Shown: positions 8,879-18,465, numbered from the stretch's first letter. The stretch: 64,000 nucleotides of DNA from Caulobacter soli (GCF_011045195.1 NZ_CP049199.1:2356001-2420000); one strand, 5' to 3'. Numbers and translations: made by a program. Notes: generated by a model from the sequence alone, not told the origin.

Positions 8879-9650
8879 CCGAACGCCCGATCAGCTCGAT
8901 CAGCGGCCCGGACGCGCCGGCCACGATGGCCGCCTTCACGCCATAGGCGCGCTCCAGCACCTCGGGCGTCAGGGCTTCCAGCGGCGTGGCGTCGGCGATC
9001 AGGGCGCCCTCCCGCAACACCAGCACCCGGTCGGCCAGGCGCAGGGCCACGCCCAGGTCATGCAGGGTCATCACCACGCCCTGGCGGCGTTCGGCCGCGA
9101 AGGCGCGCAGCAGGTCGACGGTGTCCAGCTGGTGGCCGGGATCCAGCTCCGCCAGCGGTTCGTCGGCCAGCAGCCAGTTCGGTTCGCCCGCCAGAACCCG
9201 GGCCAGCAGGGCGCGGGCCCGTTCGCCGCCCGACAGGGTGGTGACGTCGCGATGCGCCAGGCCGGTCAGGCCGGTGCGGACCAGAGCCGCCTGCACGGCG
9301 GCGTGGTCGGCGTCGCTGAGGCCGCGCGCGCCGCTATGCGGGGTGCGGCCCAGGCCGACCAGGGTCTCGACGTTTACCGCCCAGGCGATCTCCGGCGTCT
9401 GGGGCAGGAAGCCGATCCGGCGGGCGCGTTGGCGATGCGGCAGGGCCAGGATCGGTCCATCGCCCAGGGTGACCTGGCCGACGTCCGGCTTGCGAAGACC
9501 GGCCAGGCAGGTCAGCAGGGTCGACTTGCCCGCGCCGTTGGGGCCGACGATGGCGGTGACCTCGCCGGAGCGGAAGCGCGCCCCGACCCCGGCCAGCACG
9601 GTCTGGCCGCCCAGGGCGACGGTCAGGTTTTCGGCGACGAGATCGCTCAT
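8871..9650 (-). CDS. btuD: ABC transporter ATP-binding protein, cobalamin/corrinoid importer
   Basis: A 259-residue ATPase that powers the BtuC permease. Walker A GPNGAGKST, signature LSGGERARALLARVLA, Walker B WLLADEP and the switch His (TLHDLG) are all present. Two starts are possible: ATG 9650, used here (MSDLVAENLTVALGG, with GGAGA seven bases upstream), and ATG 9680, which overlaps the btuC stop and has GGAGG upstream. Homologues normally begin close to the first. FecE/HemV-type iron importers are similar, so specificity rests on the surrounding cob genes. Confidence 0.9.
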   Translation of the reverse strand: MSDLVAENLTVALGGQTVLAGVGARFRSGEVTAIVGPNGAGKSTLLTCLAGLRKPDVGQVTLGDGPILALPHRQRARRIGFLPQTPEIAWAVNVETLVGLGRTPHSGARGLSDADHAAVQAALVRTGLTGLAHRDVTTLSGGERARALLARVLAGEPNWLLADEPLAELDPGHQLDTVDLLRAFAAERRQGVVMTLHDLGVALRLADRVLVLREGALIADATPLEALTPEVLERAYGVKAAIVAGASGPLIELIGRSGG

Positions 9651-9676
9651 GCCAGTCTCCTTAGGGCCAGTGTCCC

Positions 9677-10672
9677 TCATGCCAACCTCCGGCGCATCGA
9701 GATCAACAGAGCCAGGAAGAACGGTCCGCCGATCGCCGACATCGCCACGCCCAGGCGGACCTCGGCGGCCGACGGCGTCAGCCGCACCAGGATGTCGGCG
9801 GCCAGCACCAGGGCCGCGCCCGCCGCCGCGCTGGGGGCCAGCAGAGCGCCCGGCTGATGGCCCACCAGCGGCCGCACCAGGTGCGGCACGATCAGGCCGA
9901 CGAAGCCGATCATGCCGGCCACCGCCACGCTGGCGCCCGAGGCCAGGCCGACACCGACCGCCAGGATCACGCGAGTCAGGTTCAGATCGATCCCCAGGGC
10001 CTTGGCCCCTGTCTCGCCCAAGGTCAGGGCGTTCAGGGCCCGGCCCAGCAACAGCATCAGGCCTGAGCCGACCACGATGAACGGCAAGGCCCGCCAGACG
10101 TCGTCAGCGCTACGGTCGGCCAGCGAACCCAGCAGCCAGTTGATGATCTCCTGCGCCGCCCAGGGGCTGGGGGCCAGGCTCAGGGCGAGGGCGACTCCGG
10201 CGCTGGCCACGGTGTTGAGGATCACCCCGGCCAGGATGAAGGTGATGGTCCCGCCGCTGCCGCCAGCCAGGACCAGCATGACGGCCACGCCGATCCCGGC
10301 GCCGACCATGGCCGCCACGAACAGCAGCCAGGGCGTGGCCAGGCTCAGGCTCAGATACATGGTCATCACCGCGCCCAGGGCGGCCATGGACGACACGCCC
10401 AGCACGCCCGGATCGGCCAGCGGGTTGCGCGTGTAGCCCTGCATCACCGCGCCCGAAAGGCCCAGGGCCGCGCCGACCGCGATGGCCAGGATCGTGCGCG
10501 GCAGCCGCAGTTCGAAGATGATGGCCCAGCGCGGGTCGTGGGCGGCCTGGGACCAGGCGCTCCACGGCACCCAGACCCGGCCGGCCATCAGCGACAGGCC
10601 GCTCAGCAGCAGGACCAGGAGGCACAGGCCGCCCAGCAGGAGAAGACGTTTGCCAATGGCGCTGCGGGTCAT
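9677..10672 (-). CDS. btuC: ABC transporter permease, cobalamin/corrinoid importer
   Basis: A 331-residue FecCD/BtuC-family permease with about ten membrane segments. Recognisable motifs are LRLPRTILAIAVGAALGLSG (residues 56-75), QGYTRNPLADPGVLG, and IGFVGLIVPHLVRPLVGHQ near residue 255-273. The ATG at 10672 overlaps the btuF stop (ATGA). It works with the ATPase encoded directly after it and the binding protein encoded directly before it. Confidence 0.92.
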   Translation of the reverse strand: MTRSAIGKRLLLLGGLCLLVLLLSGLSLMAGRVWVPWSAWSQAAHDPRWAIIFELRLPRTILAIAVGAALGLSGAVMQGYTRNPLADPGVLGVSSMAALGAVMTMYLSLSLATPWLLFVAAMVGAGIGVAVMLVLAGGSGGTITFILAGVILNTVASAGVALALSLAPSPWAAQEIINWLLGSLADRSADDVWRALPFIVVGSGLMLLLGRALNALTLGETGAKALGIDLNLTRVILAVGVGLASGASVAVAGMIGFVGLIVPHLVRPLVGHQPGALLAPSAAAGAALVLAADILVRLTPSAAEVRLGVAMSAIGGPFFLALLISMRRRLA

Positions 10673-11526
10673 GCGGCGGCTCCCAGAACGTGTCGGCGGG
10701 CGGTCGCCAGGGCGGCGGCGGTGTCTATCAGGACCGGACCGCCACAATAGAGCAGGCGCTCGGGAAACACCGCCCGGGTCATGCGCGGCGCCACGCTGGC
10801 CAGGGCGGGATGGTTCAGAAGGCGCTCGGCCCAGGTGGCGGCGTTGGGGCTGGCCTGGCCGGCCAGCAGCACCTCGGGCGGATCGTCCAGCAGGCGCTCC
10901 AGCGAGACATTGCCCCATCTCTTCAGGCCATAGCGCTGGGCGACGTTCACGAAGCCGGCGCGGCGCATCATCTCGTCGACCAGGGTGCCGTGACCGGCCG
11001 CCATGCCGTTGGGCTGGAACACCACGGCGGTGATCGGCCGCGCGCCGGGACGCGGCGCGGCCTTGGCCATCGCCGCCTCGACCTGGGCGATCAGCGCCTC
11101 GCCGCGTTCGGGGTGACCGCAGATCGCGGCGATCCGGCGGATCTGGACCTGGTTCTCGGCCCAGCTGTTGGGCACCTTGAACAGCTCGGCGCGGATATGC
11201 AGGCGCTTCAACGCCTCGCGGGTGGCCGGCGAGGAGTGGGCGGCGGTCAGGATCACGTCGGGGCGCAGGGCGATCACTTCCTCGGCGCTCTCGTAGGTGA
11301 TCGGATAGGTGCGGGCCACGGCGGCGATGCTCGATTGCAGCGGATCGCGCGAATAGTGGCTGAGCGCCGCGATCTGGGCGCGGTCGGCGACATGAAGCAG
11401 CACCGCATCCAGGCAGGGGTTGAGCGAGACCACGCGCGGCAGGGGCCGCGCACACGCGACGCCGCCGGCCAGGCCCGCCGCGAGGCCCGTTCCGATCGCC
11501 GCGCGGCGGGTTGGAGTCTTGCTCAT
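10669..11526 (-). CDS. btuF: Periplasmic corrinoid-binding protein, copy 1
   Basis: A 285-residue class III solute-binding protein (TroA/BtuF fold) that delivers cobalamin or cobinamide to BtuCD. It has a twin-arginine-like N-terminus (TPTRRAAIGTG) and signal peptide, then RVVSLNPCLDAVLLHVAD, the ESAEEVIALRPDVIL segment of the first lobe, and AGHGTLVDEMMRRAGF in the second. ATG 11526 overlaps the cobC stop (ATGA). A close paralogue is encoded at 56597-57475. Confidence 0.88.
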   Translation of the reverse strand: MSKTPTRRAAIGTGLAAGLAGGVACARPLPRVVSLNPCLDAVLLHVADRAQIAALSHYSRDPLQSSIAAVARTYPITYESAEEVIALRPDVILTAAHSSPATREALKRLHIRAELFKVPNSWAENQVQIRRIAAICGHPERGEALIAQVEAAMAKAAPRPGARPITAVVFQPNGMAAGHGTLVDEMMRRAGFVNVAQRYGLKRWGNVSLERLLDDPPEVLLAGQASPNAATWAERLLNHPALASVAPRMTRAVFPERLLYCGGPVLIDTAAALATARRHVLGAAA

Positions 11527-12509
11527 CAGAGACTCTCCAGGGCGTTGGCGAGACGGCGCCAATCCAGCTCGCGGCCGGGCAGGCCAAAGCGGATCAACGT
11601 CTCGTCCCAGGGGAAGGGGCGGGTGAGGATACCGGCCTGGGCCAGACCCTCGAAGCGGCGCGGCGCGTCGGCGGCGCGGGTCAGGCGAAACAGGGTCGTG
11701 CCGCCGGCGATCTCGAACCCGGCCCGGCGCAACAGGCCGTCCATCTGCACGGTGTCTTCGATCAGTCGTAGACGAGTCTGCGTCGCCCAGGCGGGATCGG
11801 CGTAGGCCGCCAGGCCCACGGCGATCGCCGGGCCGGAGACGGGCCAGTCGCCCAGCGCTTGGCGAGCGCGCGCGGCCAAGGCCGGCTCGGCGACCAGGAA
11901 GCCCAGGCGCGCCCCGGCCAGGCCGTAGAACTTGCCGAACGACCGCAGGACAAGCAGCCGCTCATGGCCCGGCGCGCCCGCCAGACTGGCGACGGAAAGC
12001 GCCGGATCGACGTCCACGAAGGCCTCGTCGACCAGCAGCGGCCCGTCGGTGAGGTCGAGCACCTGATCCCGCGGCAGGACGCGGCCGCTGGGATTGTTCG
12101 GATTGACCAGCACGCGCAGGTCGGCCGTCGGATCGCCGGGGGCGACGATCTGGGCGCCGACGATCCGCCAGGCCTCGGCATGTCCGCCATAGGTCTGGGC
12201 CGAGATCGCGACACGCTGGGCCGCCAGGAGGCGCGGCAGCAGGCGGATCACCGCCTCGCTGCCGGCCGTCGCGACGACGCGGGAAGGATCCTCGACGCCG
12301 AACGCCGCCGCCGCCGCCTGTTCCAGAGCCCCGAGGGACTCCGGATCAGGCAGGCGCGACCACGTCTCCGGCGCGAGCGCCGGAACCGGGTAGGGGCAAG
12401 GATTGATCCCCGTCGACAGGTCGAGCCACGGCGTCGGCGCGTTCGGCCAGGCCGTTCGCGCCGCGCCGAGGCGGCCGCCGTGGCCGAGGAGGGCCGCCGG
12501 CGTCGCCAT
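11526..12509 (-). CDS. cobC: Threonine-phosphate decarboxylase / cobyric-acid aminotransferase-like
   Basis: A 327-residue fold type I PLP enzyme (CobC/CobD of the aerobic/anaerobic nomenclature) that makes (R)-1-aminopropan-2-ol phosphate for the nucleotide loop. N-terminal LDLSTGINPCPYP, the NPNNPSGRVL turn, DEAFVD (Asp binding the pyridine N) and the Schiff-base Lys in LRSFGKFYGLAGARLG are visible. It lies two bases after btuB and overlaps btuF by one base. Confidence 0.92.
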   Translation of the reverse strand: MATPAALLGHGGRLGAARTAWPNAPTPWLDLSTGINPCPYPVPALAPETWSRLPDPESLGALEQAAAAAFGVEDPSRVVATAGSEAVIRLLPRLLAAQRVAISAQTYGGHAEAWRIVGAQIVAPGDPTADLRVLVNPNNPSGRVLPRDQVLDLTDGPLLVDEAFVDVDPALSVASLAGAPGHERLLVLRSFGKFYGLAGARLGFLVAEPALAARARQALGDWPVSGPAIAVGLAAYADPAWATQTRLRLIEDTVQMDGLLRRAGFEIAGGTTLFRLTRAADAPRRFEGLAQAGILTRPFPWDETLIRFGLPGRELDWRRLANALESL

Positions 12510-12511
12510 GG

Positions 12512-14431
12512 CTAGAACTTGGCCCGCACGCCGGCGAAGGCGCCGCGGCCCGGAGTTCCGTACTTGTAGATCGTCTCGTAGTCCTGATCGAACAGGTTCT
12601 CGACCCGGCCGTAGAGCTCGAACGTGTCGTTGATCGGATAGGCGATGCGCACGTCAGTCACCACATAGCTCTTCAGGCGGCGGGTGTTGGCGATGGTGTC
12701 GAAGCTGTGGCCGACATACTGCATCGTCACGCCGGCGGTCAGGCCGTTCGGCAAGCTCACCTGCGCGTCGGCCGAGGCTGTTTCGCCGGCGCGACGCGGC
12801 AGGTCCTTGCCGTAGTTGGAACCCGCCGACTTATTGACCGCGTCCATGCTGGTGTAGTTGGCCGAGAGGGTCAGCAGCGAATTGACGTCGAAGCTGCCTT
12901 CCACCTCGACGCCCTTGGACTTGGCCTTGGCGATGTTGGCGTAGCCGCCGAAGTTGGGCGGGGTGTTGTTGGACACGAAGTCGATCTGGTTGGTGGTCTT
13001 GCGATCGAAATAGGTGATCGAGCCGCGGGCCCGGCCTTCCAGGATGCTGTGTTCGACGCCGATGTCCCAGCTCTTGGCCTCTTCCGGGTTCAGGCTGGTG
13101 TTCCCGTAATCACTGTACAGCTGATACAGCGACGGGGCCTTGAAGCCCTCGCCGTAGTTGGCGCGGATCACGGTGGCGCCGGCGTTGGGCGTCCAGGCCG
13201 CGCCGGCCTGATAGGTCGTGGCGCTGCCGAAGGTGTCGTGGTCGTCATAACGGACGCCGCCGGTCAGGGTCAGGCCCTCGACGGGCTTGGCTTGGAGTTG
13301 GCCGTAGACGCTGTCCATGCCCGTGGCGTGGCGGGTGACGACGGAGCTGAACGAGGGCGAGGCGGTGCGGAACCAGCTCCGCTCGGTCTCGGCCCCGAAC
13401 ACCGCGCGCCAGATCGGCGTGATCTTCCAGGTGCCTTGATATTCCAGGCTGTTGTCGGCGCCGCGAGCGTCGAAGGTCTTGGGCGCGCTCGAGGTGGGGT
13501 CGTAGTTGTCGCGATCGGTCTGGGTGTAGGCGTAGCCGATCCGGCTGTTCAGGGCGCCGTCGAAATTGGACAGGCGCGCGCCGACATAGCTGACCAATTC
13601 CTTGGTCTTGCCATAGTCGCTGGTGTCGCCCAGCGCGTAGGGCGGGGCGGGCAGCGAGCTGTCGTATTCGTTGCGGCCGGCGGCGTAGGAGACGCGCGCG
13701 TCCAGGGTCGCCCAGTCGGTGACGTTGAGGTCCACGCGGCCGCTGATGGCGTTGTTGTGGTAGCCGTCCTTTTCCTTGCCGCCCAGGGTGTCGTCGAACA
13801 CGGAGATCCCGGCGGTGGTGTAGGAGCTGGCCGCCAGCCGCCAGCCGCCCCAGGCGCCGCCGGCCCCGACGCCCACGCGGCCATAGGCCGTGGCGCGGGA
13901 GCCGCCCTCGATGGTGGCGTCGCCGGACAGCGGGCCGTCCGGGGTCTTGGTGATCATGCTGACCACGCCGCCGATGGCTTGGCTGCCCCACAGGGTCGAT
14001 TGCGGGCCGCGCAGCACTTCGATGTGGTCGATGTCGCCGGCCAGGAGGGTGGCGAAGTTGTAGCCGCCGCCGGTCGCCGACGGGTCGTTCAGCTTGACGC
14101 CGTCGATCAGCACCGCGGTCTGGTCGCTCTCGGCGCCGCGGATCCGCACCTGGGTCGTGCCGCCCACGCCGCCGTTGCGGGTGACGGTGACGCCGGGCGT
14201 GCGCGACAGCAGGTCGGAGATCACCACCGCCTGGTGTTGGCGCAGAGCCTGCGCGGTGATGACGGTCATGCTGACCGGAACTTCCGACAGCTTGTCGTCG
14301 GCGCGGCCGGCGGTGACGACGATCTGATCGACCGCGGTGGCGTCGTCGAGGGTGTCGGCGGCCAGGGCGAAGCCCGGCGAGGCGAGAGCGGGAAGGGCGG
14401 CCACCAGGGCCAGGACGGAAATAGAGCGCAT
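12512..14431 (-). CDS. btuB: TonB-dependent cobalamin receptor
   Basis: A 639-residue outer-membrane receptor. A signal peptide (residues 1-25) is followed by a TonB-box-like DQIVVTA, the plug domain (LLSRTPGVTVTRNGG, RGAESDQTAVLIDGVKLND, EVLRGPQSTLWGSQAIGGVV) and a beta-barrel ending in Phe. The length matches BtuB. ATG 14431 has GAGG upstream. The gene sits behind a cobalamin riboswitch and heads the cobalamin uptake operon, which supports corrinoid as the ligand. Confidence 0.92.
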   Translation of the reverse strand: MRSISVLALVAALPALASPGFALAADTLDDATAVDQIVVTAGRADDKLSEVPVSMTVITAQALRQHQAVVISDLLSRTPGVTVTRNGGVGGTTQVRIRGAESDQTAVLIDGVKLNDPSATGGGYNFATLLAGDIDHIEVLRGPQSTLWGSQAIGGVVSMITKTPDGPLSGDATIEGGSRATAYGRVGVGAGGAWGGWRLAASSYTTAGISVFDDTLGGKEKDGYHNNAISGRVDLNVTDWATLDARVSYAAGRNEYDSSLPAPPYALGDTSDYGKTKELVSYVGARLSNFDGALNSRIGYAYTQTDRDNYDPTSSAPKTFDARGADNSLEYQGTWKITPIWRAVFGAETERSWFRTASPSFSSVVTRHATGMDSVYGQLQAKPVEGLTLTGGVRYDDHDTFGSATTYQAGAAWTPNAGATVIRANYGEGFKAPSLYQLYSDYGNTSLNPEEAKSWDIGVEHSILEGRARGSITYFDRKTTNQIDFVSNNTPPNFGGYANIAKAKSKGVEVEGSFDVNSLLTLSANYTSMDAVNKSAGSNYGKDLPRRAGETASADAQVSLPNGLTAGVTMQYVGHSFDTIANTRRLKSYVVTDVRIAYPINDTFELYGRVENLFDQDYETIYKYGTPGRGAFAGVRAKF

Positions 14432-14549
14432 GTTCAAATCCTCGGTGCGCAGCAACGAAGGCAGGTCCGAGAAACCGGACCGGCCCGACGATGTCGCCTC
14501 GGGGGAAGAACCCCATCGTACGGCGCACCCCGGCCGGACGAAGGACGAC

Positions 14550-14730
14550 CGCGACGGGCAGGTCTCCTGGCTCGCGGGTCAATGCCGGTGCGCGTCGCCT
14601 TCCCAGCCGCTCTCGGTAAAGAGAAAAACCAGTGGCTTATGACACGCGGGCTCGCCGCTTACAGTTGCGGGGGCAGCCCGGGTTTCGCACCCGAGTTCCC
14701 TTTTCATCCTCTTTCGAGGAACCTGTCGCG
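14550..14730 (-). promoter_or_regulatory. Cobalamin riboswitch (adenosylcobalamin class) of the btuB operon
   Basis: Reading the minus strand: P1 arm CGCGAC (14730-14725), AAAAGGGAA, the conserved CTGCCCCCGCAACTGTAAGC core, GCCACTGG, and the B12 box GAGCCAGGAGACCTGCC closing with GTCGCG (14555-14550). All expected elements are in the expected order. It ends about 120 bases before btuB, leaving room for an expression platform. Ligand binding would repress btuB and the genes after it. Confidence 0.95.
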
Positions 14731-14778
14731 AGAGCTGCACTATATGTTGCGCCGCACACGGTCAATCTGGAGCCTATC

Positions 14779-15294
14779 TTGTCGTTTACCCTCGTCCTGG
14801 GCGGAGCCCGATCCGGCAAGAGCGCCTTCGCGCAGGGCGCGGCGGAGGCGCTGGCGGCGCGAAACGGCGGCCGGCTGGTGATGATCGCCACGGCGCAGGC
14901 GTTTGACGCCGAGATGGTCGAGCGCATCGCGCGCCACCGTCAGGACCGCGACGGCGCCTGGACGACGCTGGAAGCGCCGCTCGATATCGCGGGCGCGTTG
15001 CGAGAGCTGGGTTCAAGCGACGTCGTCGTGGTCGATTGCCTGACCCTCTGGGTGTCGAACCTGATGCTGGACGAGCGGGACGTAGCGGCCGCCGCCGCCG
15101 AACTGGTCGCCGCCGTCGAACGATTCGAGGGCGCGCTATGGTTGGTGTCCAACGAGGTCGGGTTCGGCATCGTGCCCGACAACGCCTTGGCCCGCCGCTT
15201 TCGCGACGAGGCCGGACGCCTGCATCAGGCCCTGGCCCAGGTCGCCGACGCCGTGACCCTGGTGGTGGCGGGCCTGACCCTGAGCCTGAAGTGA
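14779..15294 (+). CDS. cobU: Adenosylcobinamide kinase / adenosylcobinamide-phosphate guanylyltransferase
   Basis: A 171-residue bifunctional enzyme (CobU, CobP in Pseudomonas) that phosphorylates adenosylcobinamide and attaches GMP. The P-loop GGARSGKSAFAQ is at residues 8-19, followed by VDCLTLWVSNLM and LVSNEVGFGIVPDN. The start is inferred to be TTG 14779, because GGAG lies seven bases upstream and the P-loop is then correctly near the N-terminus; no in-frame ATG is suitable. It is divergent from the btuB riboswitch leader. Confidence 0.92.
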   Translation: MSFTLVLGGARSGKSAFAQGAAEALAARNGGRLVMIATAQAFDAEMVERIARHRQDRDGAWTTLEAPLDIAGALRELGSSDVVVVDCLTLWVSNLMLDERDVAAAAAELVAAVERFEGALWLVSNEVGFGIVPDNALARRFRDEAGRLHQALAQVADAVTLVVAGLTLSLK

Positions 15295-15384
15295 GAAAAA
15301 CTGCGTTGAGCGCTGAAATTCCACGTCTAGGGTGTGGATAACAGCAGCCGTTCACACGGATGGGCGGCGCTCCGGGAGGACGCC

Positions 15385-16272
15385 ATGAACGCCTTTACCC
15401 CCATCACCGCCACCGAAACGCCGGACTACGCCGGCCTGACCGTGACCCCCTCGGGTCCTGTCCTGGGCGCCGAGATCTCGGGTCTGGACCTGCGCCAGCC
15501 CCTGACGCCGGAGATCGTCGCCGCCGTCCGCGCCGCCCTGCTGCGCCATAAGGTGGTGTTCTTCCGCGACCAGGACATCAGTCATGAGGACCACGTCCGT
15601 TTCGGTCGCTATTTCGGGGACTTGGAGGGGCATCCTGTCACTGCCCACGTGCCTGGCTTTCCCGAGATCCTGCACATCGAGGCCGCTGACGGCATGAAGC
15701 TGCGCGAGGAGATCGTGCCGCTCGTCCGCGCCGCCAACAAATGGCACACCGACGTCACCTTCCGCCCCGCGCCGTCGATGGGCGGGGTTCTGCGCATGCG
15801 CCACATGCCGCCGCTGGGCGGCGACACCCTTTTCGCCGACACCGCCGCGATCTATCGCGACCTGCCCGACAAGCTGAAGGATCAGATCGCCGACCTGAAG
15901 GCCGAGCACGATATCCTGCAGAGCTACGGCTACCGGGTCGACGAGGCCAAGCGCCAGGAACTGCGCGCGGCCCATCCGGTCCAGGCCCATCCGGTGGTCC
16001 GCACCCATCCCGAAACCGGCGAGAAGCACCTGTTCGTCAATAAGGTTTTCACGACGCGGATCCTGGGCCTGCCCGAGGACGAGGCCGCCCAGCTGCTGGC
16101 CGACCTGCTGGAGCGGGTGAAGACGCCCGAATACCAGGTCCGCTTCCGCTGGACGCCCAACGCCATCGTCTTCTGGGACAATCGCGCCACCCAGCACTAC
16201 GCCATTCTGGATTATTGGCCGCAGGAGCGGATCGTCGAGCGGGTGACGATCCAGGGCGATGTCCCGTTCTGA
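15385..16272 (+). CDS. TauD/TfdA-family Fe(II)/2-oxoglutarate dioxygenase
   Basis: A 295-residue non-haem iron dioxygenase. The facial triad is visible: His and Asp in KWHTDVTF, and the distal His in RATQHYAILDY, followed by the 2-oxoglutarate-binding Arg (ERIVERVTI). The family hydroxylates taurine, alkylsulfonates, 2,4-D or related substrates, and the exact one cannot be read from sequence. ATG 15385 follows GGGAGGA by four bases. There are no sulfonate transporter genes beside it. Confidence 0.85.
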   Translation: MNAFTPITATETPDYAGLTVTPSGPVLGAEISGLDLRQPLTPEIVAAVRAALLRHKVVFFRDQDISHEDHVRFGRYFGDLEGHPVTAHVPGFPEILHIEAADGMKLREEIVPLVRAANKWHTDVTFRPAPSMGGVLRMRHMPPLGGDTLFADTAAIYRDLPDKLKDQIADLKAEHDILQSYGYRVDEAKRQELRAAHPVQAHPVVRTHPETGEKHLFVNKVFTTRILGLPEDEAAQLLADLLERVKTPEYQVRFRWTPNAIVFWDNRATQHYAILDYWPQERIVERVTIQGDVPF

Positions 16273-16339
16273 CGCGACCTTAGCTTGACCATGAGATCAT
16301 CAATAATGTCAGAGGCCTGTTGGTAACTTCGGTTTACGA

Positions 16340-17011
16340 TCAGGAACGCGCGGCGCGGTTCCCGACGCGGCGTTCCATCAGCAGCAGGCTGAGCATCACC
16401 AGGAAGGCGAAGGCCAGCAGGGCGCCGGCCAGCTGGTGGGCCTTGTCCCATTCCAGAGCCTCGACCAGCCGGTAGATCTCGATCGACAGCACCTCGGTCT
16501 GGCCCGGAATGCCGCCGCCCAGCATCATCACCACGCCAAACTCGCCGATCGTGTGGGCGAAGGCCAGGATGGCGGCGACGGCGTAGCCGGGCAGGGCCAG
16601 GGGGAAGGCCACGCGGACAAAGCTGTTCCAGGGCGAGGCGCCCAGGGTGGCGGCGGCCTCCAGCGGCTCGTCGCCCACCGCGATGAAGGCGTTGCGCAGC
16701 GGCTGGACGGCGAACGGCAGGGAATAGATCAGCGAGCCGATCACCAGGCCCTGGAAGGTGAAGGCCAGGGTGCGCACCCCGAATGGGTGCAGCAGGGCGA
16801 TCAGCGGGCTTTGCGGCCCCAGGGCGATCAGCAGGTAGAAGCCCAGCACGGTCGGCGGCAGGACGATCGGCAGGGCCACCAGCGCCCCGATCGGCGCCTT
16901 CCAGCGCGAACGCCCCCGCGCCAGCCACCAGGCCAGGGGCGTGGCCAGGATCAGCAGCAGGACCGTGGTGATCCCCGCCAGCTTGATCGTCAGCCACGCC
17001 ACCTCGAGCAT
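16340..17011 (-). CDS. modB: Molybdate ABC transporter permease
   Basis: A 223-residue inner-membrane permease with five to six segments and the cytoplasmic EAA loop ([20 protein letters not shown], residues 119-138) that contacts the ATPase. [15 protein letters not shown] and [16 protein letters not shown] are typical of ModB. It is divergent from modE across a palindromic operator. No modA or modC is next to it in this window, so its partners are elsewhere or missing. Confidence 0.9.
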   Translation of the reverse strand: MLEVAWLTIKLAGITTVLLLILATPLAWWLARGRSRWKAPIGALVALPIVLPPTVLGFYLLIALGPQSPLIALLHPFGVRTLAFTFQGLVIGSLIYSLPFAVQPLRNAFIAVGDEPLEAAATLGASPWNSFVRVAFPLALPGYAVAAILAFAHTIGEFGVVMMLGGGIPGQTEVLSIEIYRLVEALEWDKAHQLAGALLAFAFLVMLSLLLMERRVGNRAARS

Positions 17012-17080
17012 GGTCAGCGGGTCTCGCGCTTGATCGACGGGAAGGGGTTGGGCATGGCTTTGGTCCGAGCCTGGGTTCGG

Positions 17081-17103
17081 GTTATGTAACGACTTTACAT
17101 AAC
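17081..17103. promoter_or_regulatory. ModE-type operator between modB and modE
   Basis: A perfect 9-bp inverted repeat, GTTATGTAA-N5-TTACATAAC, lies between the divergent modB and modE genes. It resembles the known ModE box, whose arms are of the CGTTATAT/ATATAACG kind. By analogy ModE with molybdate would bind here and repress modB, and possibly modE. Confidence 0.75.
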
Positions 17104-17164
17104 GAGCTTTCGGGCCGAGGTCACGACCCGGCTCGCCCAGATGCTTTCTCGGCAAGGGGTTTCG

Positions 17165-17965
17165 ATGTCCGTCGACGGTGATCTGAGCGCGTCCCTGATC
17201 CTGCGTCGCGGCGGTCTGGCCCGCGTGGGCCTGGAGCGGATCGCCCTGATCGAGGCGATCGGAAGCCTGGGCTCGATCAGCGCCGCCGCCAAGCAACTGG
17301 GCCTCAGTTACAAGGGCGCATGGGATGGGGTTCAGGCGCTGAACAACCTGTTCGACGCGCCTCTGGTGGTCGCCAGCGCCGGCGGCAGGACCGGCGGCGC
17401 CGCGACCGTCACGCCGCGCGGCCTGGCGGTGATCCGGGCCTTTCGCGAGGTGGAGCGCGAGATCGGCGCGGCCCTGTCGCGCCTGGAGGCGGGCCTGGCC
17501 GCGTCGGATCCGGGCGCCGACCAAGGCTTGGGGGACCTGTTCTGGAGCCTGGGTCTGCGCACCAGCGCGCGCAACGCCCTGCGCGGGACGGTCGCGGCGA
17601 TCGAGGACGGGGCGGTGACCGCCAGGGTGACGATCGACCTGGGCGACGCCGTCGAGATCGTCTCGATCATCACCCGCCGCAGTCGCGACGAACTGGGCCT
17701 GACGGTCGGCAAGCCGGCCATCGCCCTGATCAAGTCCAGCTTCGTCGTCCTGGCCGGCGAGGACTCGGTCGAGGACGGGGCCAATCGCCTGATCGGGACC
17801 GTGGTCGACCGCGAGGACGGGCGCGAGGTCAGCGAGGTCAGTCTCAGCCTTTCGGCCGGCAAGACCCTGGTCGCGACGGTTCCTGCCTCCGCCACGCCGC
17901 CCGCCGTCGGCCATCGCGCCGTGGCGACCATCGCGCCGTCCAATGTCATTCTCGCCGTCGAATAG
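17165..17965 (+). CDS. modE: Molybdate-responsive transcriptional regulator ModE
   Basis: A 266-residue regulator. The N-terminal LysR-like winged HTH ([19 protein letters not shown], residues ~40-58) is followed by two Mop/TOBE molybdate-binding units, starting [18 protein letters not shown] and [13 protein letters not shown]. This is the full ModE architecture. ATG 17165 has AAGGGG upstream; an ATG at 17141 lacks one. The divergent modB and the palindrome between them fit molybdate-dependent repression. Confidence 0.92.
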   Translation: MSVDGDLSASLILRRGGLARVGLERIALIEAIGSLGSISAAAKQLGLSYKGAWDGVQALNNLFDAPLVVASAGGRTGGAATVTPRGLAVIRAFREVEREIGAALSRLEAGLAASDPGADQGLGDLFWSLGLRTSARNALRGTVAAIEDGAVTARVTIDLGDAVEIVSIITRRSRDELGLTVGKPAIALIKSSFVVLAGEDSVEDGANRLIGTVVDREDGREVSEVSLSLSAGKTLVATVPASATPPAVGHRAVATIAPSNVILAVE

Positions 17966-17975
17966 GATCGTCTTC

Positions 17976-18455
17976 GTGAAAACCCTGGTTCTCGCCCTTT
18001 GCTTCGCCGGTCTGGCGAGCGGCGCCTTCGCCCAGACTCTCGGCCTGAAAGGGCCCGCCGGCGAAACGGTCAGCCTCACCGCCGCCGAGGTGGCCGGCCT
18101 GCCGCGCGTCAGCGTCGCCTTCGACGCCCATGGCGAAAAGCACGTCTACGAGGGGCCGCTGCTGATCGACGTGCTGGCCAAGGTCGGGACGCCGACCGGC
18201 AAGGCCATTCATGGACCCGAGATGGCCGATGTGGTGCTGGTCAAGGCCGACGACGGCTACCAGGTCGCGTTCGGCCTGGCCGAACTGGATCCCGGCACCC
18301 GGTCCAACCGCATCATCCTGGCCGACAAGGTCGACGGCGCGCCGCTGAGCGCCAAGGACGGAGCGTTCAAGCTGGTGGCCGAGGGCGATCTGCGGCCCGC
18401 GCGGTCGGCGCGCAGGGTCACCGCGATCGAGGTCCTGCGGCTCGCCAAGCCCTAG
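17976..18455 (+). CDS. Secreted molybdopterin-fold (SUOX-like) domain protein
   Basis: A 159-residue protein with a signal peptide (residues 1-19, ending AFAQ). The mature part ([58 protein letters not shown]) resembles the oxidoreductase molybdopterin-binding fold, but is much shorter than a full sulfite-oxidase-type enzyme and lacks an obvious Cys ligand. The GTG at 17976, ten bases after the modE stop and with AGGA eight bases upstream, is the likely start. Being next to modE suggests molybdenum-linked expression. Confidence 0.7.
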   Translation: MKTLVLALCFAGLASGAFAQTLGLKGPAGETVSLTAAEVAGLPRVSVAFDAHGEKHVYEGPLLIDVLAKVGTPTGKAIHGPEMADVVLVKADDGYQVAFGLAELDPGTRSNRIILADKVDGAPLSAKDGAFKLVAEGDLRPARSARRVTAIEVLRLAKP

Positions 18456-18465
18456 CCGCCAGACC

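Noticed and set aside
17941..17975. Earlier ATG at 17943 for the molybdopterin-fold protein
   Set aside because: It would overlap modE and put eleven polar residues before the signal peptide; GTG 17976 has a better ribosome site.
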